Part shown: piece by piece, positions 1 to 7,985 of the stretch
Layout of the letters: the number at the start of each line of letters is the position of its first letter
Position numbering within the stretch: position 1 is the first letter of the stretch
Assembly: GCA_023702235.1 (NCBI GenBank)
Contig: JAMQCR010000003.1
Coordinates: 458,501 to 522,500 of the forward strand
Source: Neobacillus pocheonensis
Lineage (GTDB): Bacteria; Bacillota; Bacilli; Bacillales; Cytobacillaceae
Direction of reading: 5' to 3'
DNA length: 64,000 nucleotides
Notes under the pieces: model-generated
What the model was told of the DNA's origin: nothing
What the model saw: the letters and a program-made list of their open reading frames with translations, nothing else
The model's database searches: none
Position numbers and translations under genes: made by a program

Positions 1-288
1 AGTGGAAACGCTGGGGTGATTTCGGGAATGCTGCGGAAGGTGGTCGGTGACCCAGGTGGAACCGCCCATGCCGCAGACATCCCAGGATATCCGTTATCCG
101 GCAAAACCGGTACCGCCGAAATCAAGCAAAAACAAGGCGTAACCGGAACCGAAAACGGCTGGTTCATCGCCTACAACGCCACTTCGCCGAACCTGATGAT
201 CGCGATGATGATCGAGAACGTTCAGGGTCGGGGCGGGTCGCAGATACCAGTGAAGAAAGTTAGAGATGTATTTACGCAAGTGAAATAG
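1..288 (+). CDS. Class B penicillin-binding protein, C-terminal end (partial)
   Basis: This is the last 95 codons of a gene whose start lies outside the window. The reading frame is open from base 1. It encodes the end of a penicillin-binding transpeptidase domain, which cross-links peptidoglycan at the outer face of the membrane. The KTG box is visible (SGKTGTAE), followed by the usual GWFIAY strand and a GRGGS loop near the C-terminus. The pattern resembles PBP3 (PbpC) of Bacillus, but the N-terminal half needed to assign the paralogue is missing. A strong terminator follows the TAG stop. Confidence 0.85.
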   Translation, partial: SGNAGVISGMLRKVVGDPGGTAHAADIPGYPLSGKTGTAEIKQKQGVTGTENGWFIAYNATSPNLMIAMMIENVQGRGGSQIPVKKVRDVFTQVK

Positions 289-300
289 AAGTTTTGAAAA

Positions 301-331
301 TAACGCCTGGGGTCCCAGGCGTTATTTTTTA
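301..331 (+). terminator. Intrinsic terminator of the PBP gene
   Basis: A perfect 10-bp stem (TAACGCCTGG with CCAGGCGTTA) with a 4-base loop is followed by six T. It lies 12 bases after the PBP stop codon. Confidence 0.9.
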
Positions 332-344
332 TGTAGGGAAGTGG

Positions 345-415
345 TGTGGATGTGTGAAACATTGAAAGTGGCCGGTAAAATGTATGAAACTGGCATGTGG
401 AACATTTAGCTTTAA
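345..415. mobile_element. Possible insertion-sequence end remnant
   Basis: The stretch contains two short related blocks (GTGGCCGGTAAAATG and ACTGGCATGTGGAAC). Very similar blocks occur at 20378-20425. Repeated TTTTACNTGCCACTTT-like motifs resemble the multiple terminal repeats of IS21-family elements. No transposase is present, so this would be a scrap or a solo end. The assignment rests on similarity recalled by eye. Confidence 0.3.
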
Positions 416-423
416 TCAAATCA

Positions 424-456
424 AAAGAAAAAGCTAGGAAAACTCCTAGCTTTTTT
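424..456 (-). terminator. Terminator of the DinB-like gene
   Basis: AAGCTAGGA pairs with TCCTAGCTT around a 4-base loop. A-rich DNA on the left gives a T-run on the minus strand. It sits just past the TAA of the DinB-like gene. Confidence 0.75.
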
Positions 457-462
457 GTGAAT

Positions 463-957
463 TTATACTGGTGCTTCCATTCCAAATGCGACCCACTCTT
501 CTTTAGCAGGTCCATAGGCTCCACTTACTGGGATTCCCGCCTGGCGCATTAAGATCGTTATCTGTCCACGGTGATGAACTTCGTGTTTGAGGAAACTATA
601 CAAAAGATAATCTGTCTTCCAATTCATTCCGAAAAAATTAACGGTTTCTTGCAAATTTTCGTCCTTCAACTGCGTTTGCACTGCATCAAGAAGGGCCTGC
701 GATGTCTGCTGGTAGGCTTGGGAAATAGCAGCGGCAGTCGCAGGTGCTTCCTTTTCCTGAGGTACTTCAAACTTAACACCAGCTGAATGAAGCATTGCCG
801 CACTTTGTGCCAAATGCCAGGCAAGGAAGCCGAGCGTCCGAAAGCCTCGAGCGACCTCTTGCTTAAGAGATTCATCCGTAAGGGCATTCAACAATTTTAG
901 GGTGACTTCAGATTCGCCTTTGTAATCTTCAATAAAGGATTGAACGGATTGATATAT
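463..957 (-). CDS. DinB-family putative metalloenzyme
   Basis: Product of about 164 residues of the DinB/YfiT-like four-helix-bundle superfamily. These proteins bind a metal through three histidines and include thiol-dependent transferases; the substrate cannot be told here. Visible motifs are an early WHLAQS histidine and the late HEVHHRGQ segment, both expected metal ligands. The start is odd. A good ribosome site (GGAGG) is followed after 7 bases by ATA at 955-957, exactly where homologues begin (then YQSVQSFIEDY). No ATG, GTG or TTG lies between that point and an internal TTG at 892-894, about 20 residues into the domain. Either ATA is used, the start codon is mutated, or a base is miscalled. 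The gene lies 66 bases downstream of the alkyltransferase-like gene and may share its transcript. Confidence 0.75.
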   Translation of the reverse strand: MYQSVQSFIEDYKGESEVTLKLLNALTDESLKQEVARGFRTLGFLAWHLAQSAAMLHSAGVKFEVPQEKEAPATAAAISQAYQQTSQALLDAVQTQLKDENLQETVNFFGMNWKTDYLLYSFLKHEVHHRGQITILMRQAGIPVSGAYGPAKEEWVAFGMEAPV

Positions 958-1023
958 CCTTTAACCTCCAATTTAAACTGTACTTCGTATGTAGAATTCT
1001 ACACTTAACTAGAATTACCTGCT

Positions 1024-1343
1024 TCAGCTAATATTATTATCCGGACGCCACTGAAACTTCTCCAAATCAATAACCCCATTTAGCCCAATCTCAATGCCCT
1101 CGCTCTCCAATGAAAACAATTGCTCCTGATGCGACTCATCATCCTGAATGGCAATCTGCCCCTTCGAGTTAATCACCCGGTGCCATGGGAGGCGGTGCTT
1201 CCTGCTCATCGAGTGGAGGGCGCGTACTACCTGCCTGGCCGCACGTGGACTGCCTGCAAGCCCGGCAATCTGGCCATAAGTCATCACCCGGCCTCCGGTA
1301 TATTTTTAATGATTTCAATTACTCTTTCGGTAAAAGGTTGCAT
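1024..1343 (-). pseudogene. Alkyltransferase-like (ATL/MGMT family) protein, frameshifted
   Basis: The gene starts at ATG 1341-1343 (MQPFTERVIEIIKNIPE) and continues in another frame from about 1287 (VMTYGQIAGLAGSPRAARQV). One base is missing near 1285-1292, where GAG GGC CGG GTG would be expected but GAGGCCGGGTG is present. Repaired, the protein is 106 residues, the usual size of alkyltransferase-like proteins. These bind O6-alkylguanine in DNA and flag it for nucleotide excision repair. The active-site PCHRV cysteine of true methyltransferases is tryptophan here (PWHRV), so it would bind but not transfer. The single-base defect may be an assembly error. Confidence 0.8.
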
Positions 1344-1896
1344 AGGGTTGTTCCTTTCAATGGCAATTTCCACATTTAGAGTTAGAGAAGTTTGGTTGTA
1401 TTAGGTGAACTATTCTCATTATATACCATGGAGTAGATATTATTTTAACGGGATTTTAATGTACAATATCCAATCTTCATGTACGAAAACCCCATTTTTC
1501 GAAAAGTTTCTTTCGACATTTTTTATCGACAAATTTCTTGGGAAATAATTAGGTTTGGTGGTAATTTCCTTAAAAACTCCTGTAAACATAGGGCTTAGCG
1601 TGAATGTCGAATGAAGGGGGCCGAGAGGATTGTAGGGCTTAATATGTCCAATTTTCAAAAAACTTACGATATTCATTGTCCTGATTGAGTTTTTCTTGCA
1701 TATTCCCGTATCCAAGCTAATAAAATGTTACAAACCTTTACAAAGAGAGTGTTTGAGGTGAGGAGTCGTTTGAAGATAATGGGTATTCAGTTGGGGATGT
1801 GATTATTCCTTGTATTTTTCGGAGCAGTATTTCGTCAAAGTGATAAGCGGGTCTCATTTCACACTTCTCACATCCAATTTAGGGAGGGCGAGTGGT
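1344..1896. other. Intergenic region upstream of spoIIID
   Basis: About 550 bases with no convincing gene. An open frame on the minus strand (1440-1715) has no ribosome site and no recognisable domain, and I treat it as chance. In B. subtilis spoIIQ lies upstream of spoIIID; it is not here. A sigma-E promoter for spoIIID is expected close to the gene, but I could not place it with confidence. Confidence 0.5.
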
Positions 1897-2169
1897 GTGC
1901 ACGATTACATCAAAGAGAGAACTATCAAGATTGGAAAGTATATCGTGGAGACGAGGAAAACGGTTCGCGTCATTGCGAAGGAGTTTGGCGTATCCAAAAG
2001 TACAGTCCATAAGGATTTAACAGAGAGACTTCCTGAAATTAATCCGGAACTTGCAAACGAAGTAAAAGAAATATTAGATTATCATAAATCGATCAGACAC
2101 CTGCGGGGCGGGGAAGCGACAAAGATGAAGTACCAGAAAGAAGAAAGAGAAGGCGAGGCTGTTAAGTAA
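1897..2169 (+). CDS. spoIIID: Sporulation transcriptional regulator SpoIIID
   Basis: Product of 90 residues, nearly identical in pattern to Bacillus SpoIIID (93 residues). It is the mother-cell DNA-binding protein that modulates the sigma-E regulon and helps switch on sigK. The helix-turn-helix region is visible around residues 20-45 (TVRVIAKEFGVSKSTVHKDL), followed by a basic C-terminal tail used for DNA contacts. I chose GTG 1897 because AGGGAGGG ends 8 bases before it and the sequence from there (HDYIKERTIKIGKYI) matches the family start. The frame is open further upstream without a ribosome site. mbl follows, as in B. subtilis. Confidence 0.95.
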   Translation: MHDYIKERTIKIGKYIVETRKTVRVIAKEFGVSKSTVHKDLTERLPEINPELANEVKEILDYHKSIRHLRGGEATKMKYQKEEREGEAVK

Positions 2170-2183
2170 GCAGCCTTTTTTGG
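2156..2183 (+). terminator. Terminator overlapping the spoIIID stop
   Basis: AGGCTG and CAGCCT pair around the TAA stop codon and are followed by a run of T. The stem begins inside the last spoIIID codons. Confidence 0.7.
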
Positions 2184-2363
2184 AGAAATAGTTAAGAAAT
2201 TTTCACGACTTTTTAAGAACATTCTCATGAATTCTCCGATTGCGACATTATTCAGCTGAAATTTACATCTTTTATTATTAAAAGTATGGAAATTTTAATG
2301 GGTATGATACAATATACAATTAGGAAAGTATGTGTATTCACTTTCAAGGAGGAAAGAAAGAGA

Positions 2364-3365
2364 ATGTTTGCTAGGGATATTGGAATTGATTTAGGTACGG
2401 CTAACGTGTTAATCCACGTGAAGGGCCGTGGTATCGTATTGAATGAGCCTTCCGTTGTGGCAATTGATAAGAATAACAACCGCGTTCTTGCTGTTGGTGA
2501 GGAAGCTCGCCGCATGGTTGGACGTACACCTGGGAATATTGTTGCGATTCGTCCGCTTAAAGATGGCGTCATCGCTGACTTTGATGTGACAGAAGCAATG
2601 TTAAAGCATTTTATTAATAAATTGAACGTGAAGGGCTTTTTATCGAAGCCGCGCATTTTGATTTGCTGCCCGACGAATATTACCAGTGTTGAGCAAAAGG
2701 CAATCAAGGAAGCTGCTGAAAAGAGCGGCGGCAAAAAGATTTATCTCGAAGAAGAACCAAAGGTTGCGGCAATCGGTGCGGGAATGGATATTTTCCAACC
2801 GAGCGGCAATATGGTAGTGGACATCGGGGGAGGAACGACGGATGTTGCTGTCCTTTCAATGGGCGATATCGTGACTTCTTCCTCCATCAAAATGGCCGGC
2901 GACAAGTTCGACATGGAGATTCTCAACCACATCAAGCGTGAGTACAAATTGTTGATCGGTGAACGTACAGCTGAAAATATTAAAATCAATATTGGTACCG
3001 TATTTCAAGGATCACGCTCGGAAGAAATGGAAATCCGCGGCCGTGACATGGTTAGCGGCTTACCGCGCACAATCACGGTTCATTCCGAAGAAATCGAACA
3101 AGCATTGCGCGAATCGGTTGCCGTTATCGTTCAAGCGGCAAAAAGCGTTCTTGAGCGCACACCGCCAGAATTGTCAGCGGACATTATTGACCGCGGCGTC
3201 ATCTTGACCGGTGGCGGGGCCTTGCTGCACGGTATCGACATGCTGCTTGCGGACGAACTGAAGGTTCCCGTATTAGTTGCTGAAAATCCGATGGACTGCG
3301 TGGCAATTGGAACAGGCATCATGCTTGATAACATTGATCGTTTGTCGAAGAGAAAGTTAGTATAA
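2364..3365 (+). CDS. mbl: Rod-shape protein Mbl (MreB-like actin)
   Basis: Product of 333 residues, the same length as B. subtilis Mbl. This MreB-family actin homologue forms membrane-associated filaments that guide lateral-wall peptidoglycan synthesis and control cell width. Visible motifs are the N-terminal phosphate-1 loop (GIDLGTANV), the phosphate-2 loop (VDIGGGTTDVAVLS, about residue 155) and the adenosine motif (GVILTGGGALL). The start is ATG 2364, after AAGGAGG with good spacing, giving MFARDIGID. An in-frame upstream ATG at 2286 lacks a ribosome site. In B. subtilis the flagellar genes flhO and flhP follow mbl; here they are absent and a small membrane protein gene comes next. Confidence 0.96.
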   Translation: MFARDIGIDLGTANVLIHVKGRGIVLNEPSVVAIDKNNNRVLAVGEEARRMVGRTPGNIVAIRPLKDGVIADFDVTEAMLKHFINKLNVKGFLSKPRILICCPTNITSVEQKAIKEAAEKSGGKKIYLEEEPKVAAIGAGMDIFQPSGNMVVDIGGGTTDVAVLSMGDIVTSSSIKMAGDKFDMEILNHIKREYKLLIGERTAENIKINIGTVFQGSRSEEMEIRGRDMVSGLPRTITVHSEEIEQALRESVAVIVQAAKSVLERTPPELSADIIDRGVILTGGGALLHGIDMLLADELKVPVLVAENPMDCVAIGTGIMLDNIDRLSKRKLV

Positions 3366-3373
3366 GCATAAAA

Positions 3374-3419
3374 AGTCTAATGCAAGGGCGAGACAAGCCT
3401 GGGGCATTGGGCTTTTTTA
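3374..3419 (+). terminator. Terminator after mbl
   Basis: AGTCTAATGC pairs, with G-U pairs, with GCATTGGGCT. A T6 run follows. Confidence 0.7.
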
Positions 3420-3618
3420 TTTTGGGCTTGAGAAGGTTCACATAGTTAATGTGTATGTTTAAATAATTTTTTATAATAGAATGGATATATGCGTCAAAAT
3501 TTTTCTGAAAAAATGAAGCTTGTCACTGAGCTGAACTTGTAAAGTCTGCCAGATAGAGTCAATTTTTTAAAATGGTTATAATATACATAAACAGGAATTC
3601 GGTAAAAGGGGAATAGGA

Positions 3619-3873
3619 ATGGCTGTCAATGATCCGACGAAATCGAGAGAAGAGTATAAGAAAATAAAGCAAATTGAGCCGGAAGCGGCGCAGCCTGTTC
3701 GGGTCCGGCTAATTCCGATATGGCTTCGATTGGTCATTTTGGTTGTGCTCATCTTTGTTTGCGTGGTGAGCGGAGCGGCGGTTGGGTATAGCATGCTTGG
3801 AAATGGAAAGCTTGTAGATGTTTTTAAACAGTCGACTTGGACGCATATCCGCGATTTGGTGGAAAAAGAATAA
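3619..3873 (+). CDS. EpuA-type small membrane protein
   Basis: Product of 84 residues with a charged N-terminal cytoplasmic part (about residues 1-35), one transmembrane helix (about 37-62, WLRLVILVVLIFVCVVSG) and a short outside tail. The RLIPIWLR box before the helix and the DVFKQSTWTHI tail fit the family annotated, probably misleadingly, as DNA-directed RNA polymerase subunit beta (EpuA). Its biochemical role is not established. It commonly lies between the mbl region and fabZ, as here. ATG 3619 is preceded by an AAAGGGGA ribosome site. Confidence 0.8.
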   Translation: MAVNDPTKSREEYKKIKQIEPEAAQPVRVRLIPIWLRLVILVVLIFVCVVSGAAVGYSMLGNGKLVDVFKQSTWTHIRDLVEKE

Positions 3874-3962
3874 TTCGTGAGGAAGGGAGAAATCCCTTCC
3901 TTTTTGTCTATCCTTAATAGTAGAATAGAAATAATAGCTAGTTACTAGTAGGAGGTACTAAA

Positions 3963-4398
3963 ATGTTAGATGTTACGCAAATTAAAGAAATCATTCCACA
4001 TCGTTATCCGTTTTTGTTGGTTGATCGGATTTTGGAGGTTGACGAAGGAAAACGTGCGGTTGGCATTAAGAATGTAACGGCGAATGAGGAGTTTTTCAAT
4101 GGCCATTTTCCTGATTATCCGGTGATGCCGGGTGTTTTGATCGTTGAGGCGTTGGCACAGGTTGGGGCTGTTGCGGTTTTGATAAAGGAAGAAAATCGTG
4201 GCCGGTTAGCTTTTTTTGCAGGGATTGATAGCTGCCGCTTTAAAAGACAGGTAAAGCCTGGTGACCAGCTTCGTCTAGAGGTCGAAATGGTGCGCTTAAG
4301 GGGTCCGATTGGAAAAGGGAAAGGCCGTCGCCACTGTTGATGGGGAGATTGCGTGCGAAGCGGAGATTACGTTTGCGCTCGGGGAAAAGAAGGAATAG
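3963..4398 (+). CDS. fabZ: 3-hydroxyacyl-ACP dehydratase FabZ, frameshifted in this sequence
   Basis: Dehydratase of type II fatty-acid synthesis; it removes water from 3-hydroxyacyl-ACP in the cytoplasm. The hot-dog fold signature is clear: HRYPFLLVDRI near the start, catalytic His48 in NGHFPDYPVMPG and Glu62 in VEALAQ. The start ATG 3963 has AGGAGGT 7 bases upstream. The frame breaks near 4321: the sequence reads GGGAAAGGCCGTC where GGGAAAGCCGTC would continue as KGKAVATVDGEIACEAEITF to a TAG at 4396-4398. Removing that extra G gives 144 residues, the normal length. The gene is normally essential, so a base-calling error is more likely than a real mutation. Confidence 0.9.
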
Positions 4399-4428
4399 GA
4401 ATTCATCTCCATCTGTTAAAAAGGAAAA

Positions 4429-4465
4429 GAAAAATGACCGGAGAAGCTTCCGGTCATTTTTTACG
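4429..4465. terminator. Bidirectional terminator between fabZ and ywpF
   Basis: AATGACCGGA pairs with TCCGGTCATT with A-rich and T-rich flanks. It serves fabZ on the plus strand and ywpF on the minus strand, which converge here. Confidence 0.85.
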
Positions 4466-4892
4466 TACTTTTTACTTTTAACTTTGGCTTGCTTTTTATT
4501 TTTTCTTTGAATTCGGCGAGGAGGGACTGGCCTTCGAGACCCTTTTGCAGTAAATTTTCGAGCAGCAGCTCGGAATAATCGCTCCGGTTGCGGCGCAATT
4601 GGCCTTCGAGCAAGACGCTAATGTGATTCTCAAATTTGTTCAATGTGCAAATCTTTGTTTGAAAATAAGCAGGGGCATTTTCCTTTTTCGTGATAACAGC
4701 CTCGACAATAATGTCTCGCTCTTGCTCAGAAATTTTTTTGAAATAATCATAGAGGGATAAATCTGTGTATGCCTCAAGCAGCCAAGTGGAGCGTTCGTCC
4801 TCTTTATTAAGAATTAATCCATCCACCAATGGAACTTCAACTGCAGTCCCATCTTCCACCACTTCCAATGAGTATAACTTAAAGGATTTCAT
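4461..4892 (-). CDS. ywpF: YwpF-family protein
   Basis: Product of 143 residues matching the YwpF-like family: MKSFKLYSLEVVEDG start, VDGLILNKEDE and a charged C-terminus. Function unknown. I see no membrane segment or signal peptide. Position between fabZ and ssbB matches the ywpB-ywpF-ywpH neighbourhood of B. subtilis. It faces the opposite way to both neighbours. A GGAGGTAATC ribosome site precedes the ATG. Confidence 0.85.
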   Translation of the reverse strand: MKSFKLYSLEVVEDGTAVEVPLVDGLILNKEDERSTWLLEAYTDLSLYDYFKKISEQERDIIVEAVITKKENAPAYFQTKICTLNKFENHISVLLEGQLRRNRSDYSELLLENLLQKGLEGQSLLAEFKEKIKSKPKLKVKST

Positions 4893-5187
4893 TTCCGAGA
4901 TTACCTCCTGTCATTTAATTACACTTTCTTCATCAGCATTTTTTATCAAAGGAGTTTCTTTTTCTAAATTATAACATACGTCGAAAGGAAGCAAATGTCG
5001 AAAAATATTCGTCGAAATTTGCAAATTTGTTATCTTGATGCAAAATAGGCATAGAACTTTGTCATTTCTCCTAGAGAAAAGGGTGTTTTCGTTGCAAAAG
5101 GGGGCCTAAAAACATCCTTTTCGCGATTTTACAGCAAGGGCAGGCGAGAGATATGATAGAGCCATCAAAAGGAGAGGAGATGTGTAA

Positions 5188-5558
5188 ATGATCAATCAAG
5201 TCACACTTGTCGGGAGGTTGACTAAGGATCCGGAAATCAAAAAGACGGCAGAGGGAACGGCGGTCGCCAATGTGACGCTCGCTATGAATCGCCACTTCCG
5301 AAACCATAACGGGGAGATTGATACGGATTTTGTTCAATGCACACTTTGGAGGAAAGCAGCTGAAAATACTGTTCAGTACTGTCGGAAGGGCTCGGTCGTC
5401 GGAATCACCGGCAGGCTGCAAACCCGCCATTACGACAACCAGGATGGAAGAAGGATTTATATAACCGAGGTGGTGGCGAAACCGTCCGCTTCCTAAGCGC
5501 GAAGCCGCACGATGAACGTACAAGCCAACCGAAGGAGGAAATGCCACTTGCATTCTAA
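5188..5558 (+). CDS. ssbB: Single-stranded DNA-binding protein SsbB-type, frameshifted in this sequence
   Basis: Short SSB paralogue (YwpH/SsbB), which binds single-stranded DNA through an OB fold; in B. subtilis it is induced with competence. Visible are MINQVTLVGRLTKDPE, FVQCTLWRKAAE and the GRLQTRHYDNQDG strand. It lacks the long acidic tail of the main SSB. The frame runs into a stop at 5494-5496. One missing G near 5477-5479 (GTGGCGAAACC for GTGGCGGAAACC) would restore VVAETVRFLSAKPHDERTSQ and an end at 5556-5558, giving 123 residues. ATG 5188 follows GGAGAGGAG. Confidence 0.88.
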
Positions 5559-5757
5559 TACCGACGCTGCCAACAGTTTAGAACAGCTACTTGAAAGTCT
5601 CATCAAAATGGTCGGCAAGGCCAATCAAAACATGAACAACCTCCAAATTCGCGTCAACCAGCTAGAATGCCTCATCAGGGTCGAGTTAAAGGAACGAGGC
5701 TCCATCCCAAACTACTCTACAGATATACCAGCGCCCACCTTTTCCGAAACTCATTGA
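5548..5757 (+). CDS. Small coiled-coil protein overlapping the ssbB end
   Basis: Product of 69 residues from TTG 5548, with GGAGG 9 bases upstream inside the ssbB 3' end. The repaired ssbB stop (5556-5558) lies inside this gene, so the two would be translationally coupled. The protein is probably a short helical coiled coil (SLEQLLESLIKMVGKANQNM, then LQIRVNQLECLIRVEL), with a proline-rich end. I do not recognise the family. A terminator follows 86 bases later. Confidence 0.55.
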   Translation: MHSNTDAANSLEQLLESLIKMVGKANQNMNNLQIRVNQLECLIRVELKERGSIPNYSTDIPAPTFSETH

Positions 5758-5842
5758 TATTTTAAAAAAAATTCCCCGTACCTTTGTTTTGCTTGCTATA
5801 GAAAATCAAACATCTCCCCGCAATAAACTCCGACTTGGCGTT

Positions 5843-5873
5843 TCCGGCAGTACGTTTGCCGGGAATTTTTTTT
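5843..5873 (+). terminator. Terminator of the ssbB operon
   Basis: TCCGGCA pairs with TGCCGGGA, followed by a T8 run. Confidence 0.8.
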
Positions 5874-6012
5874 GGTTAGGTCTTGTGTTGAGGTGGTCCA
5901 GGGAGGTTCGCTTTTCGTGGAAAAAAATAAAAAATAGTCTGTAGTTCAACTTTTTAGTATAAATAATGTTCAGCGGGCTATACTTTTAGAAAAACCCCCC
6001 TGTTTTTTTTAT

Positions 6013-6050
6013 AGAAGCCGCTGAACATATGAATTCAGCGGCTTCTTTGT
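6013..6050. terminator. Perfect 13-bp hairpin
   Basis: AGAAGCCGCTGAA pairs perfectly with TTCAGCGGCTTCT around an 8-base loop. The region 5758-6135 otherwise holds no gene. The T-run on either side is poor, so this may be a terminator or another structured element. Confidence 0.5.
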
Positions 6051-6135
6051 GTTTATAGTTTGTTTTTGTGCTTATTATTTACCTTGATCGTATTGATGAT
6101 TAAATCGATATAAAAAGCCCTTCGTTTTGGCGGCA

Positions 6136-6456
6136 TTAAATGAAGGTCAAATAGCGCTTTTGTAAGTTAGGCTCTTGCTGGAGCAGTTGAAGAATGGTGT
6201 TTAACTCTTGGTCTTCAAGCCTTTCCTTCAAAAGATAGCCGGACTCCTCGGTTTTAAAAAGCAATTGGTCCAATTCTTCTACTAAATATTCTTTCTCCAC
6301 TTGATAGACTTCCGCAAATTTGAGTACCGTTTGATAGTTGGGAATGTTTTTTCCTGTTTCATAGTGACTAATGGTCGAACGGTCCATCACCATAAGGTCG
6401 GACAGGGTCTGTTGCGACCAATTGCGATCGTCGCGCAGTTTCCTTAATAAAAGAGG
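6136..6456 (-). pseudogene. XRE-family helix-turn-helix protein, N-terminus missing
   Basis: Reading on the minus strand, the frame encodes RKLRDDRNWSQQTLSDLMVM then DRSTISHYETGKNIPNYQTV, a typical XRE helix-turn-helix. A C-terminal helical part follows (LLKERLEDQELNTILQLLQQ). The domain lacks its first 5-8 residues. Upstream of about 6456 homology stops, and a stop codon lies a few codons further with no start codon or ribosome site. The remaining ATGs (for example 6393) fall inside the recognition helix. The gene is therefore truncated at its 5' end or uses an unseen start. Its break lies 50-80 bases from a REP-like repeat. Confidence 0.6.
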
Positions 6457-6523
6457 CTAAGACAGAATTTGATATAAGATTTAAAAAGGAGTAATCAAAA
6501 GTGTACGCTGACAGAGGACAAAA

Positions 6524-6562
6524 ATGTCGTTTTGTCCACGAACGGTGTCAGGCACCATGCTG
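6524..6562 (+). repeat. REP-like repeat, copy 1
   Basis: Contains GTCCACGAACGGTGTCAGG followed by CACCA, a member of a dispersed family with consensus GTCCACNARCGGTGNCAGG plus CACC. Other copies are at 7938-7980, 9300-9318 and 11157-11181. The core GGTGTCAGGCACC is an imperfect palindrome like those mobilised by REP-associated tyrosine transposases. No such transposase is in the window. Confidence 0.7.
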
Positions 6563-6660
6563 TTTTCCCCCTTTTATGACAAAATGAGATACATTTTTAA
6601 TGATTTTGTAATATGACTGGTACATTGATTTGGTATAACTAGTGTAAAGGGGGAAAGTGT

Positions 6661-7796
6661 ATGCAAAGTATAAAGCGTATGATTCTCGTAATTTTTACAT
6701 GCTTCTTGTGTGTTTCGGGTACTGTGGTGACACATGCACAAACAAATACAGAAGCATTACAAAATGTCCAGCAGCAGCTTGATCAGCAGGCAAAAGAAAA
6801 GCAATCAGTTCAGCAAGGGATGGACACAATACAACAAGAAATGCAATCTTTAAATACATATATTTCAGAAAATACAAATGCAATGGCAAAAACGCAGGAG
6901 AAAATTGCAGCAACAAATAAACTCATTGAAGAGAAAAAAGAAGAAATTGTCACACTTGAGGATAAGATGCTTGCTCGAAAGGGTGTTATGAAACAAAGGC
7001 TCGTGGCTCTCCAGCATGATAATAATCTTAGTATGGTGATTAGAGTTCTATTAGAAGCTAAAAGTCTTGATGATTTCATTCAACGCGCAAGTGCCGTGTC
7101 GGCCTTTTTAGTGCAGATAACGATATTTTAGGAGCACAGCAAGAAGATCTTCAAAAGATTGAAGTAGATAAAAAAGAGATTGATAGTCAACAACAAAGTT
7201 TACAAGAGGATCAAAAGTCTCTTGCTAAGCAGCAGGCAGATCTCAATGTGAATTTGCAAAAGAGGCAGGAAAATTTAACGTCAATGCAACAAAAATATAG
7301 TCAAATTGATCAGCAAATGGCGGCTTCCCAACAGCAAAAGGCAGGAATTGAAGCGCAGATTAAAGCGGCTCAAGATGCGCTGCGTATTCAACAAGAACAG
7401 GCACAAAGGCAGGCAGCAGCACAACAAGCCGCCTATCAGGCTGCACAAGCTACACAAGCTACTGCGTCAGCCCAGCCGAGAACCCCAACCCCAACAGTAC
7501 AAGCAGGCAGTGGCCAAGAATTGTATGTCACTGCAACCGCATACAGTTGGCAAGACTCCGGTGCGGTAACAAGGTTAGGCTACAATATTCAACAGAATCC
7601 AAATATGAAGTTGATTGCCGTAGACCCGTCTGTTATTCCTTTAGGAAAGAAAGTATGGGTAGAAGGGTATGGTGTGGCCGTTGCAGGTGATACGGGCGGT
7701 GCGATTGTCGGTAATCGAATCGACATCTTAATGCCATCCAGTGCGGCTGCCAATGCATATGGCAGAAAGACTGTAAAAGTTGTCATTTTAGACTAG
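6661..7796 (+). CDS. Secreted CwlO-like coiled-coil protein with 3D domain, frameshifted in this sequence
   Basis: Predicted secreted cell-wall protein. Residues 1-26 form a signal peptide ending THAQ. A long coiled coil follows (about 30-260, CwlO/PcsB type, rich in Gln and Lys), then an Ala/Gln-rich linker. The C-terminal 3D domain, about residues 285-378, contains the conserved aspartates in AVDPSVIPLG, AGDTGGAI and NRIDILMP. 3D domains act as lytic transglycosylase-like enzymes on peptidoglycan. The frame breaks at a T5 run (7105-7109). One more T gives SAFFSADNDILGAQQEDLQK and joins both halves into 378 residues. The start ATG follows AAAGGGGGAAAG. Confidence 0.85.
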
Positions 7797-7843
7797 TAAT
7801 AGAACGAAATGTCTAGGAAAATTGGCAGGACCTTTCGTCATAC

Positions 7844-7887
7844 AAAAGGGGATCTAACATAGGAAAAATGTTAGATCCCCTTTTTTG
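7844..7887 (+). terminator. Strong terminator after the 3D-domain gene
   Basis: A 17-bp stem starting AAAAGGGGATCTAACAT at 7844 has a short loop and ends in a T6 run. Confidence 0.9.
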
Positions 7888-7937
7888 TCCATTTTTGTTT
7901 GTTCCCCTGAAGTGAAAAGCACCATTGTCCTCGTGGT

Positions 7938-7980
7938 GTGGACAAATTGATTGAAATGTCCACGAGCGGTGCCTGTCACC
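7938..7980. repeat. REP-like repeat, copy 2
   Basis: GTGGACAAATT and AAATGTCCAC flank an inverted copy of the element, ending in GCGGTGCCTGTCACC. It abuts the 3' end of ywqA. Confidence 0.65.
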
Positions 7981-7985
7981 GGGAG

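Noticed and set aside
1440..1715. 91-codon minus-strand gene before spoIIID
   Set aside because: No ribosome site, no domain, and the region has the base composition of an intergenic promoter region.
3963..4398. Programmed frameshifting in fabZ and other genes
   Set aside because: The break sites have no slippery heptamer with downstream stimulatory structure, and they differ from gene to gene. Sequencing error is simpler.
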